From the NCBI GenBank assembly GCA_902729315.2, contig LR746279.1, positions 2,756,501 through 2,820,500 on the forward strand: DNA of 64,000 bases, in the 5' to 3' direction. Each line of letters starts with the position of its first letter. Position 1 is the first letter of the stretch. Of the stretch, positions 22,431 through 36,500 are shown piece by piece. The notes beneath the pieces are model-generated. The model was given only the letters and a program-made list of their open reading frames with translations. It made no database searches and had not been told where the DNA came from. This DNA comes from Spirodela intermedia (lineage: Eukaryota > Streptophyta > Magnoliopsida > Alismatales > Araceae). The position numbers and the translations under genes were made by a program.

Positions 22431-24433
22431 TGCTCAAACTATCCCCTTTTGTATAAAGTTGCTAATTCTCAAGATGGAGGAGAAGGTTGGACAAAGAGTT
22501 GTGGGTGGAGACAAGAAGGCATGTAGCTAGTTAATGGAAATGAGTACATGGGAAGAAATGGAAAATTAATTTTACTCGCATAGATAAAGGGAATAAAGGC
22601 ACATGGAGCATACAATATATGGAGGAATAAAATGAGTGGGCATGGATCAATAATTCTTTATAAAAGTTGAGTTAGTGTTCTCTTGAAAAGGCAAAAACAA
22701 ATGATGTTTTGGTGTTTATAATTTTTTTACCATGATAGGGTATGTTAACTATGCTAAGAAAGCATGAAGAACAAGGAGAAGGGGTTGAACTGAAAATTTT
22801 ATAATATGTATAATTTTCTGGTCTTTTTTCATATTTACTCACACAAGTCTTATAGTGGTTTAGTTTTTATAGCCTACTCCACTCTCTAGTAACTATCTCC
22901 TTAGTTCCAATAATTTATTAGTAAACATGCATCCTTGTACTAGCTTTCACTATATTTAATAGCTCTAGTGGACTAGCATTTTGCTCCAAAACCCTCTGTT
23001 GGATTCATGACTCTAAGTGGCCAATCAAAAGAACAGCCTTCTACTATTTTTTATATTCAAATATCCAAGGGGCTAACAAAATTAGCACCCAACTAGAAGT
23101 ATTAGGATTCAATTAAATCAATAATGAATCTTTTACATAGTCAATGCACAACTTCCTTGGCATGATCTCTTCACTTGAAGATGCAAAACAACTTGTGTTG
23201 GGGAAAACTTTGAATGTTTAAGCATCAACTAGTTTTTATTTCATTATGATACTTAATTCACTTGTTATCTTAGATGAATTTCTTGAAGGGTCATATGGAT
23301 TTTGTGGCTCTCACTCTCATCTTTCTTCGATTAGAGATAATATATTTTTTATATGTTGTAGTTTTGGGCCATCAAAAACATTTAAAATGGCTAGAAATTA
23401 GTTGTTTGTCATCAACATATTAATTTATATTCATATGAAATATATACAAATCTTCTTCAATTTATTAATGAAGCAGAAACTTCAAATTATTCTTGTGCCA
23501 TTTGTTACATCATGTTAGTATATGCATGGTGTTACAAAAAAGTTGGATCTACATTTTTTTGATCCACTAGACATTAGATTTGCACTTGCCCTTTTAAAAA
23601 TGAGACCTTTCTAAATTAAATTTTAAAATATAGATTTATCATGATTATGATGATGATTAGAAAATATTAATTATATTTTTCAATAATTTCAATATTATTT
23701 TACAGTGGCGTGAGTAGACAGTCTAATTTTTCTTAACTAAACATTATAATTGACTATTTTAATTAATTTTGGTAAATTTCTCTTGTGATGAATACATCTA
23801 ATCAATAATTGTAAAATATTCTGAATTTGATAATAGAATAAAAATTTGAAAAATATGTATAATGAAAGTTGTCTTTCTAAGTATTGGTGATTAATAAATT
23901 ATAATGTGGCACATATACATATATATATATATATGTTGACTTAAAACTCTAAAAATGTCATTTGATCAAAGATCATTAATCATGTAGAAAAAAAACTTAA
24001 ATCTTGGGGTCAGTAAAGTCAAAATCAAACAGGTTTTAGTGGAGGGAGTAAATTTTAATTTTTGAGTAATCTATTAGGATTTAAAATATGATGTAAAAAT
24101 ATGGGACACAAATATATATATATATTATATCTTAACTACTTTTTCATAAACGGCGCCCGTTGTGTGAGACCGCGAAGTGACGCAAGCGATGGGCCGCACA
24201 CGACTTCCCCCAGCAGAATTTTAAATCGACTCGTACGTAGGGATACGCACCAAGAAAGGGAGAAAACGTGGTACCAATTGAATACGTCCTTTTTAATGAG
24301 ATCAGGAAATTTTAAGTTTATTGGCCAGTGTACGGGGACAATGCATTTTGATTTCTACGCGGGGCCAGCGTCATCTTTTCGTGTCCGCCAAGGCCTGTAC
24401 GCTCATGGAGTGAGACTCCCTTCAAAACCCTAG
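22431..24433. other. Anonymous AT-rich intergenic DNA and ThrRS upstream region
   Basis: No gene or recognisable element from 22431 to about 24110. TA-rich simple repeats occur at 23914-23936 and 24112-24130. From about 24140 the DNA turns GC-richer (GTGACGCAAGCGATGGGCCGC), likely the ThrRS promoter, ending in an AAACCCTAG telo-box. Confidence 0.5.
24425..24433 (+). promoter_or_regulatory. Telo-box (AAACCCTAG) upstream of ThrRS
   Basis: AAACCCTAG lies about 110 nt upstream of the ThrRS ATG, within or just before the leader. The motif is common in promoters of plant translation genes; function here is inferred. Confidence 0.5.
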
Positions 24434-24541
24434 CTCTGCACTGTCTCCCTCAGCCCTGGTCTCGATTTGCAGACTTCGCCTCCGGAAGGCCGCCCGGGGG
24501 ATCTCATCAGCCACCGCTCCGTCCGTCTGTGGGCATTCGTC

Positions 24542-27500
24542 ATGGGAGAGGGTTGTGAGCATGTTATGGCCGCCGTCGGTGTGGCGGACGGTTCCAAAGG
24601 CAAAGCCGCGGGGGGCTCCAAGAAGAGCTCATCCAAGCCGAAGGCATCGCCGGAGCTGGTGGTCAAGAAGGACCAGGAATACCTCGAGACCATTATCCAG
24701 AAGCGCGTAAGGATGTTCGAGGAGATTCAGGTCCAGCAGGCTGCTGCCCGGGAGAGAGTTGGTGGAGAAGTCGTCAAGTACGCATAATTGCGTTGTTTAT
24801 AAGCAAAAAGTTTATATGAAATTGGAGAATGTCGAATTGAAGTTGATTCCTTGCTTTGACAGTTCAGATGCTCATTGCATTCTTTTCTTGTCTTCTCCTG
24901 TAAAGGGTTACTTTGCCGGATGGCACCGTTAAGGAGGGAAAGAAATTTATTTCTTCGCCAATGGACATTGCCAGGGAAATTTCCCCTGGATTAGCTGCCA
25001 GTGCGCTGATTGCCCAAGTGAGTCTTTGGCCTTCCCGTTGGCTTCTTTGAATTGGTTTTTTCTCGAGAGTTGAAAAGGATCATGGTTCAACCTTCGGTTA
25101 CGGCCATCAGCTTGTCTGTGATTAAATGCATCTGGATGGTTCGGTGGATGTGCTCCGTTTCAGTGAATTGTTTCTTATTAAAGGAAAAGAAGCCCCTTTA
25201 CATTCTACCGTCTGAAAATTAGTTCACTTGATGCTCTATCATAAAATTCAACAGATCCTAGATTTAATAGCAGTTCGTCTGGAACCACCTCTATTGTCCT
25301 AGACAAAGTGGCATTACGGTAAGCATGAAATACTCAGGCACATTAGATGCTGACTGTAAGGATAAGTTTTGAGTAACGCAGTCAGGCGGTTCGCTATTCC
25401 CATCTTTGGGCTGCCCATCGATTAAACTATTTTGATGTAACTATTTAAACAAAATCTATGTCCGAGTCAGATATTAAATTTGGGTTGTGCTTGGATTGAT
25501 CCAAAGCGGGTCACTGTAATTCATTCTAATCCGAGTCATGTAGTATCTTTTTTGGGTGCTTCTCCCAGCAGTGAAACTGTCTAGAAAGAGTTTGATCTTG
25601 CTTGACCCCCTTTAACTCATATTGTAGAGCCTGCACAACTCAACTAATCTATGCAGTATATTTTCGATCCAAGTTGGTTGACCTTGGTGGATTACTTTAA
25701 TTCGTAATGTATTTGTCTGAACTAACCGACTTAATACGTTGAGCATACACGTTTAGCTATGCTTTTTTACAAAGAAAACCATTTTTTAGAAATTGTTTTT
25801 TACTGTGCGTGGGCCAGTATACTATTATGTGAAAGTGAAAGCTTGACCTTCATTTAAATGCGTTGGATGGCTCAACGAATTCAGAGTCACTTGACCCATT
25901 TAACTTATATGTTGCGGCAAGTCACATACATATCCGCACGACCTGACTTAATTTAGTCCATTTAGCGTATGTATAGCTGTAAGCAAAAAGCACGACGCAT
26001 AAAACATAACAAGTCGCACAGAGGCTTGTGCAACCCTGCGGAATCCTATCCACTTATCAGACATGTCTCAGTAGCACATGAAAGCTATCTTTTTGAAATG
26101 TTATGACGTAAGTGGATTGTATGGTTTTCACCCCAAAGCTAAAAACCATTCAGTTAATGTTGCATGGCTGTACTGGTTATTTACTAGAACGCTTTCTCGA
26201 TACCTTAAACTCCTATTTCCTTCATTTTGGGTACTCTGCAATGACGACAGTCTTTGATATCACCATCACTATGTTAGCTGAAGATCCGACGTAGCCATTG
26301 ATCTCAAATAGACAATATGTTGGGTCATGGTTTCTTATGATGTTGATGAAGAGGGAATGGCTAGAGGTAATGGTATGATCCAAATGATCCAGGAAAGATG
26401 ATGCAAGTGGCATTCATCACACAAAAGAGCTCGTTGGTCATGGTGACTAAACAGCTGACAATCACATTCACCTCAGGGACCTGGACAGGAGGCTCACATT
26501 TTTTCCTTCTCGTTTTCTTTAGGCCTATGATAGCTATTTATTGAACTGATTCTACAATTCGTAATATGTGCCCTTGTCTAAAAATTCTTTGAGCTTAACA
26601 ACCTGCTATTGTTGTCTTTTCCAGAATATGAACTAGGACAAGAACTCTTTAAGTAAAGATATGCTGAAAATTTCACGAAGCTATTGAATACTTTCTTTCG
26701 TTTAAACGATTGTATAGTTAGGTCTAATTTAAAAATTTGGGATATTTTTTCCCTGATAGTTATTGTACCAAAGTGTTAGATATCCTTTTCAATAATACAA
26801 TTTTTAGACTCTATCTACATTTGTGAACTTTTCATGAATAGCATAATATTATTTTGAGACCTAGCATAATATATGAGAATAACCTACCAATAGATCTGTA
26901 AATGTCCACAGTAAAACCAGGTTTCGTCTAAACGTCACTTGTTATATCAGCAACAAGGGTACAAATCGAGGCTTCCTTGTCTTAGTCATCTTAATATCTG
27001 TGATTACACAAACATGACACTACAGTGAGTTTGTAACTAAATCTCACCATCATGGCAATATCACGCTAATCCGTACAGATCGCACAAAACAAAAACATAA
27101 TCATTTTCTTGATAAGTTCGGAACTCACTAATCATCTAAAACAATATCCGATTGAAAGGAATCAACATCTCACTTTTGTGGAGAATCAGGTGATCGATCA
27201 GCATCTCTCAATAATATTTTTAGGTCAATACCTCATTCTGTTTAAGATTTTGCTTGTTCATAGTTTCACAGTGTTCTTTTTTGCTTATTCCAATCCCATT
27301 TAATTTGATTATTTTGTGGAAAGGGGAAAATTACCATGTTTTGTGAACTGGGATTGTTTCGTTTAGATTGTTGTTGAATTGCCTTGAGGCTTTGTTCTTA
27401 TCTTTTTCGAACGTATTAGCAATTTTTGTGTCTTCAGACGTGCTCAATGCAGAACAGCTGCCTCTGTTTGTTTATGTAAATTCACTCTACAAATCATCAA

Positions 27501-30500
27501 CCTTTCCTTCATGAAGGTAAATGGAACACTTTGGGACATGTCAAGGCCCCTAGAGGATGACTGTGAACTGACGATATTCAAATTTGATTCCAAAGAAGGG
27601 CGTGATACCTTTTGGCATTCTAGTGCTCATATCCTTGGACAGGTGTGTCTATTTGCGATCAATCTCATCAAAGAGGAGCTATTTAGTGTCTTGATCTTAT
27701 TTCAAATGAAATTTCGTTTTTAACTACAAGTTTTCTTTTTTCCATTATGGCAGTCCCTTGAGATGGAGTATGGATGTAGACTTTGCATTGGGCCTTGCAC
27801 CACTAGAGGGGAGGTAAATGAGACGCTAATGTTAATCTTTTTAATTTTTTCATCATAGTTCTGTAATTTAATTCTTAAATCATACGGAATATGCTGTGAA
27901 GGATGACCATTTTGTGAGCCAGTTTAAACAAAAGTCATAGTAAAATCTTAATTTGCCTTACAATGCTGTTTTGAGTAATTATTGCTTAATTGTGGATGTG
28001 CTTATTATTTGATCGTCATCTCCCTGTAGGGTTTTTATTATGATGCCTTTTATGATGATCTTACGCTGAATGAGGAGCACTTTAACCATATTCAAGCACA
28101 AGCACAGAAAGCTGTGGCGGTACTATGTTTTCCACCTCATACTTATGAAATTTGCAACTTGATTTGATGCCATGCCAAGCCTTTCTAAAGTCTTGGTTTC
28201 TTATTTTAGCCCCCAAAATTTAGATGCAAAATTCCGGCTCACTGTGTTGTTTACAATTTCAGCTGAAGTAAATTATTTGTTTTATGTAGGAAAAACAACC
28301 TTTTGAGCGAATTGAAGTTACACGTGATCAGGCACTTGAGATGTTTGCTGAAAATAAATTCAAGGCAAGTTATGCTTGTGATTTTTCATTCCGTTGTCCA
28401 TAACAGTTGAGTGTGGCCTATGTGATGTCCATTGGCATGTAATATTCTCTTCAACTTTTTCTCATCACGCAGTAAATTGAGTGCATTTTCTCATAAGTTT
28501 TGGCTATACATTCTATTAGTTCCTTTGGTTCTTGTTTCATGCAGGTTGAGCTCATTAATGAACTCCCAGATGATAAAACTATCACTGTGTATAGATGTGG
28601 GCCTCTGGTTGATCTTTGTCGGGGACCTCATATTCCGAATACATCTTTCGTGAAGGCATTTAGATGCTTGAAGGTGCGAATCTGCCATTGGAAGCTGATT
28701 GTGAATTCAGCTATTCTGGGAAACGTGCATATCAATGTTTTCATTTTATAATCAGGCTTCTTCATCTTATTGGCGGGGTAAAGCAGAGCGTGAAAGTCTT
28801 CAGAGAGTTTATGGAATTTCTTTTCCTGATCCTAAACGTCTTAAGGTATCTCCTTTTTCTTTACATTCCTAATAGATTTTTAACGATTTTCGCATATCTG
28901 TCTATTTTCATCAAAAAGTTTAACGCTTTTTAATGATCGTCACAGATCTGCAAAAGCGTTCATGCATGCATGACTCTGTTGAGCTTATTCAGCTAGAGAA
29001 CAAACCACAAATATTATTATATAAGGAATAAATAGCAAGTTTTATGAGGGCATATGTGATATTCTTTTGGATAAGTACTAGACAACGAACAATGAAAGTT
29101 TTTGTAGTTTTTGTTTCATCCTTAACTGAAGGAGAATTGAGCACGTGGTGTTATGAAAGATGATCGGCTTTGGCCAAATCTTTAAATTTATGATGTTTTC
29201 TTTCGCTGTATCTCTTTCAATTTTTTGCTCATAGGATATGATTTGTCAATAAAAAATCTGAGTATGAAATTACAGGTTTTATCAAGTGTAGAACATAGTG
29301 AGCCTTAAACCATCTGATTGGGTTTTAACGGCGTATCCAGGCAATCAAATATATTTTGCACAAAATTCTAATCTTCCTGTCATGAAAAGTAAGAAAGAGA
29401 AAAGATCGATTAACTTTTTCTTTTATTCTTTTTCTGCTTGGTAAATTGGCTAAAGAAAGCACATGCACTGGGGACGAGTTGTTCTGCTGGATGTAGGCAT
29501 TACTTAAACTTAGAACTAGATGTGTAACTCTTCACGTTCAACTTTTTCGGTGGAAACGTGCTCTTTGACCTGTCAAATTCGAGGGTTATTTTTTTCCTCA
29601 TTTTGGCTACTATTTGAGAACTAGATTTCTTTGCTTCTCCTGTTCCTCTATTATAATTTTGTCAATACATTTGCAGTTCCAGTCAACCAGGCATTTTCTT
29701 ACCGTCAAGATTTTCCCATTCATTATAATAAAATAGGTTTCATTTCCCCTGAAGTAAATTCGTATAATCTGCTTTTATATTTAGCCGATTTATTGAAGCT
29801 CATATCTTCATTTTTTCTTGCAGGAGTATATCAATCAGATTGAGGAAGCAAAGAAATATGACCACAGGATATTGGGTCTGAATCAAGAGCTCTTCTTTTT
29901 CCATCCCCTTAGGTAATGGGATATTTGAGTTCATTTATTGCAACTAAAAGTCCTATTCTATTTATAACATTGTCTTTTCCAAAAATTTCCTCAGCCCTGG
30001 AAGTTGTTTTTTCCTACCTCACGGGGCCCGAATTTATAACAAGTTAATGGAGTTCATCCGGGCTCAGTACAGGGAGAGAGGTTACCAAGAGGTGCATTTG
30101 TTTGCTGTAATTTGCTTATGATCATTATACCCTTCTCAATTGGAAAACCGGGTAACACTCGGACTCTCTATTTTAGGTCCTGACACCAAACATGTACAAT
30201 ATGCAACTTTGGGAAACTTCGGGTCATGCTGCAAACTACAAGGAGAATATGTTCACCTTTGAGGTGAGATTTTTATTGTCTGTTTGCTGGGTAAAATTTT
30301 CGATTAGTTATTTTGAACACCTATTATGACGTGTAAATTTAAAACATGAATATGTGCCTGCAATGTATTGGACTGGTTTTCAAGCATGTTGGATCAGATT
30401 CAAACTGGTTTTCAGGCAACGTTTTCTGTTGTCGATTGTATCAGACTGGTTTCCTGCAATGCATTTTGGATCAGATTGGAACTGTTTCATCTGTAGATCA

Positions 30501-33500
30501 CGGATTTTTCATTGGATCTATTGCTAGCAGTCAGTGGCTGACAAGAATTTTATTGGGAATCTTGATTGTTTCTAACATGGTGTAAAATCTGTATTAGTTT
30601 CAACGTATTAGGGCTGCTAGAAAAGGTGGCTGGTAATGAATGGGTCTCTAACCACAGATCCTTTGTGTATTGACATACTGTTATTTATGTTGCGAACATT
30701 TTCATAAATGCAGATTGAGAAACAAGAATTTGGTCTTAAGCCAATGAATTGCCCTGGTCACTGTCTGATGTTTCAGCATAGAGTTCGATCATACAGAGGT
30801 ATGTCATCATTCTGTGCGCCACTCGTTTTTTTTTCAGCGTAGAGTAAACCATATGGTGGTATATTTTTATGTGGGTTGTACTATATCAATTTGATATCGG
30901 TGCGCCATGTGATATTATTTGCATTGTTGTGCTTCGGTAAGTCCTCGATTGCTCCATGTTTTATCAATTTTTGTATGCATTGTCAGATTGGTCCATGGTA
31001 GTATCTTCAAGACATGGAGAGGTCAAATTTGTCTGATGTAGGTGAGACGAAGGGCCTAGTCACGAGCCTCAGCCAGTGTAGTCAACTTTGTCCTGGGTGA
31101 AAGGTCCTGGCTGAGAATTTTTAGGCATATGAACGGTAATATTTGGCAGAAATCTCATAGAAAGCAATTTATAACCATGGGTCAAGATGGCATTTTCAAG
31201 CATTGCAAGCAATTGTACACTAACTACTTACTTAGTGAGAAACAATCTCGATAAAGCTTCTGTATCCATAGAAATGCATAGATCAATGACCTTGAACACA
31301 GTACGTAGATAACAGGAAAGACATGCTTTGACTGTTTAAGTGTTGGTGGCTGTACATAGCAAAATACCTTGGAGTTTTTGGTCCCACCTATACCTGGTCA
31401 TCCTTACTACCAATTTTAAGAGGTCAACATGAAAGTAGGACTTGTTTCTGGGCACTCATTGATCCGTAAAATCCACTATACTTTATAATAAGTAGACGGA
31501 ACTATATATTCTACACTTCTTAGATTATGGGGTGCATTAGTTGCTTGATCTCCAAAACCAACTACCTCCTTCGTGGCCCAAGGTTAAGGGATCACCAATT
31601 CCATCGGCCTCTTGTCCTTGTAGCTTTGCCAGGAAATTAGAGCCCATGTGCCAATGGAGTGTAACCATTGATTATGAAGGTACTCCAGATTGACGGTATT
31701 CTGTATTTTGGATTTTTATACTTTAGAATGGTGAACAGTTCTCATGTAATGTTAAGTTCTTTTGTTTATTTGCTGTATTTTGAGATTTCTGTGAAATCCT
31801 AACTTGCTGTTTCATAATGAACTTGCAGAATTGCCTCTTCGTCTTGCTGACTTTGGTGTTCTGCATCGAAATGAACTCAGTGGTGCCCTTACAGGTTTAA
31901 CTCGTGTGAGACGATTTCAGCAGGTAGTTCTCACTACTTGTAGTACGACGATGGGTCTGGCTCTCTTGTTGATATTTGTGTCTCTTAAGTTCTCTTGTTG
32001 CATATAAAGATCGTCAGATTAGGCAACTTGCATCTGGCGGAAGTATTTTGATTAATCTCTCAGGGAGCTTAAAATGATCAAATATATTGTAATTACCTTA
32101 GAAATGTGTATTAAGGACCCATTGTAAGTTGAACCGCATTTGATGGTGAGTTTATTGTGTAAAATGAGTCTAGCAACAAGTTGTTGAACATATATTGAGA
32201 AAATAAGCGCTTCTAACATTGATTTTTCCTTTTTTTTCTTTTTGTTTTTCAGGATGATGCCCATATCTTTTGCAGGGAATCTCAAGTAAGTGCACATTTC
32301 ATGCTCAACTCAGATTGAGTTTTGGTTTTACACTTCTAATTATATCATTATGTCATCTGTGTTCCTGAATGATGTGAAAATTGTGATGTGAAGGATATCT
32401 ATACAGAAACAGAATATATTACCATTTTTAATGCCACTGTATGGGACACTGAATGTGATATTATTCTCACTGTTCCATTCAATGAGAATGAAACAGTTGG
32501 GGGGGGGGGAGGGGATGAGGGAGGAACAATGTTCCATTCGACTTTTTTTTCTGGGTTTATTGGTGACATTTCTAATTAATCTAAAAGTGTCTTTTATTTT
32601 TGATATACCGTATTTTCTGAAGTCCATTTGGACTAATCCTGTCTCGGTTTGAGTGACTTACTTTGTCACAAATTTGCAGATAAAAGATGAAGTTCGGGGT
32701 GTCTTGGAATTCATTAGTCATGCCTATGGTATATTTGGATTTACTTTTGAGCTGGAACTATCAACGGTAATTATTAGACCTTAGTTTTGTTTTCTATATT
32801 TATTTTTATTCATATTGTTTCTTCATGCACTGGGAAAACTAGGTCATCTGATTTTAATTGCAATTAATTGTATTTTCATTATTCATTGATTGATGATACT
32901 GAATGTGGTACGTTATTTCCTGATATTAGATGTCTGATTTGCATTAGGTTTTTTCTACGGCTAAATACATTTGCCTTTTATTTTTCTTGATGCCTTTCAC
33001 TTATTATTTTACTTCGATTCATCATTTATCCTGTGGTGTTTAGCCTGGAATCTCGGAGTCCGAATACCTTTCCATTTGGCTACTCTTGCCCCTTCTCCTC
33101 ACTTCCCTTGCTTTATCACTCTGACGACTTCTTCCTGGTTCCCTTGCTGTTCCCTTCCCTAACTGCCTTTCCAGCATTAGCTGGCCTCCATTCTCCAGCG
33201 GCTACATATCCTGCAGTCCAACCCAATTTCCTGTATCTCTCCATAACCGGTCACTCCCCTCAGTGGCACCACCTTACTGGAGAAGCCCATTTATTATCCC
33301 AGCAGATTAATATTGTTGCTTGTATGCTGTCTTTTTAATGATCACTCTTGTTCCTCTATGAAGTTAGGGATTCATCTGTCAACCCCTGTGCAGGAGACTT
33401 GAATTGAATACTCTTCTGTTAGATACTTTTAGGAGGTGGAAATATGCTTGAATGCAATGGTAGGGCATTGCAGCCTCTCATATGTTCTCTTTCTCTGGAG

Positions 33501-36500
33501 ACTTAAAACAATTTGTGGAATGGCTCTCTGACAGTATCAATCTGCCTCACTACATATCTCGTCTTCTAACACAAGCCAGTAAGTTGTGCATCTCCCAAAA
33601 CCACTTCCCCCCCGGAAAGGATAGTATCCCCGCATTAAATTCTGGTCTTTCCTCTCTGAATTATTTTGAATGAGATCGAGGAGCAATTGGCCTGTTTTCC
33701 TCTTTTTATAGCTCCTTTCTAAGCCTACAGCACTATCCAGGCTGTGCCCTAGTTTCATTAGCCTAAGGTGGGGGATGCCAGTGACTGGTCTCGTGAACCC
33801 AACAAAATATTCTGCCCTAGGTTGCCGGGCCCCGGGAATGTCTTGGGACATAGTCAGCCCAGAGAGCCATGGGGCCTGGACTCCCTAGGTGAGTTTGCAA
33901 GCACGAAGTTGTGGTTGTGCGAACAAACCGTTTAGGTGATTCAATGTGCAAATAGTAGTAATTTGTTGTATATGTCTTGAATACTAGTCTAAATGATAAA
34001 ACATAAAAGGTTTATGTTAGTTTCTAATAATGTATGAACACACATGTAAGTATATTGCATATTCACTGTGCCCTTTTTATGAGTGATGTTTAGTACATTT
34101 GAGATTAGGCTTCGTTAATCAGTAAGGCACTGGTACATTGCCATGGTTGCCGTAGACATCTTTGAAAAGCTTAGGTTGTTCTTAAATGTAGAGTGTTGAT
34201 ATTAGGCAAATGATCTTCGAGAAGATTTTGCTGATTACTGATTTCTGATTTTCCTTTGGTGCTGCCGTACCTCTTCTAGTAAAATAAGACATAATGAAGA
34301 TGATGATGACAGACAGTTTGAATAACTGAAAACTCTCTTGTTCGAGGACACAAGAGTTTTGCTTTCCAATCAATGCTTTAAATGTTTCAATATTATATCA
34401 TCATCGTCGTCTTCTTCTTCTAAAGAATTGTCTTATTAGGCATAGTTGGGTAGAATAAATTGAGACTTTGTCTTTCAAAATAATTATTGAACTTGAAATG
34501 CATCTGGCAACTTGTGTCGAAAAATGGAAAGAAAGTGTACTGGAATCGAGAAGATAATAAGGAAGAATCACAACAGGCAAAGATAGGGGGAAGAAATACA
34601 AAATTGGATTAATCTGCAGCAGAGAACACAAAGAATTCTTCAGAATGAGCGAGAAGCAAACGGGCTCTTGATGGCAGGAAATTACAATGCGAGAATGGAG
34701 AGAGATGGTATTTGGACGTTCAGTCAATGATCACGTTCTTGGTTGTGCTGGCTGGATCATTGCTGGAGTCTTTAAAATGGAATAGACTGGCGAAAAAATT
34801 CAATGTTTCACACAGCGTGCAACTTCGAACTCTTGTTTCACTATTACTCTTTTTTTTAACCATCAAATGCTTACGTTGTGTATGGCTGGCTGTCAGAACT
34901 TCATGTCTATCTAACGTGAGCAACTAAACACCTGTTCACAATATGCAAAATGATGTCTCACGGATTAGACTCAGTCCACTTTAATCGCATCCAGAATTTA
35001 ACTCTCGTTCACTTTTACTCAGCTTTTTAAACTACCATACGTGGTCCTGGTGTTGATGGTTGTCGAACCTTTTCATGTTATGGCCTATTATTATGTGAGA
35101 CTTCGAAGTGTATAATTTGAATTGACATGGATTTCAGCGGCCTGAGAAACACTTAGGAGAGATAGAAACATGGGACATGGCGGAATCTGCTCTTTCAGAA
35201 GCTCTGACTGAATTTGGCAGGCCATGGCAGGTAAAAACCCTTCTTTTCATATTCTCTCTACTGAATTATGATGAATCATGATTTTTAAATTCAATATCCC
35301 CGGAGAAGCATGATTTTTGAAATCTTTTGCATGAGTGACCACCGACAATAGAATCCAAAATGACCAAAGATTAAAGTATATACATGAAAGCCTTTCTTTA
35401 CGTGTTATTTTCAAACATAACGTCTTTAAGTGCTTTTAAATAATATAATTGTGCCATGGTGTTGAAGCGTCTTCTCATCTCACCTTTTGGCTTGCTGTGC
35501 AAAGATTAACGAAGGAGATGGCGCATTTTATGGCCCAAAGATCGACATTAGCGTTTTTGATGCTTTAAAGAGAAAATTTCAGTGTGCAACTCTGCAGGTT
35601 GTTCCTAATATCCCATCCTCTAATGCCATATCATCATATGCTCTTGAATGCGTTACTTAACACTTTCATTGCTGCAGCTGGACTTTCAACTTCCTATTCG
35701 TTTTGATCTGACTTACTCGGGTGAAGATGAAGCTAAAAGAGATCGGCCTGTGATGATACACAGAGCCATCTTAGGTTCTGTCGAGCGAATGTTTGCTATA
35801 CTTTTGGAACACTACAAAGGGAAGTGGCCTTTTTGGATTAGTCCTCGTCAAGCCATAGTTTGCCCTGTTACTGAGAAATTACAACCATATGCCTTACAGG
35901 TAACTGTCTGAATTGCTTAAGATGCGTGCAAATATGGACACTTGTACAACCCTGTTTCGTTAATATTTTGTTGCAAACCTTTTGTGAGCCATTGTTTTAG
36001 GCACTGCGGTTTGTTATATCCTTTCCGATTCATCTGCCCTCTCTCTTAGTTCCATTTCTCAGTAATAGCCCTTGTGGTTGATGTCTACCCTGCCTTTATT
36101 GGCAATGAAATTTTTCCCTGTGAACCTGCATTCAAAGATCCCATTTGGATTTACAGGGGAAGTGCATTGCTTGCTCTTGATTGTTTGAGAGGTTTACTTC
36201 ATTGTAGGTTCACTTCATCTTTTGAGAAATTCATATGATCCTGCTTCGTACAGCATTTATTTGCGAAATTTTCTTTGTATAATAATATAATGAGTACTAC
36301 ACGAGATGATCAATCAATGAATGCGTCTGATTTTTATTTTTTTTATCTCGCTGTTGTTACAGGTTCGTGATCAGCTTCATGCAGCTGGATATTACGCTGA
36401 CGCGGATATAACAGATCGAAAGCTCGAAAAGAAGGTAAAGTGTTGTGCGATGAGTTCCATATTAAGATTAGAACTACACTATCTGTACGTTTGTTTGAAG

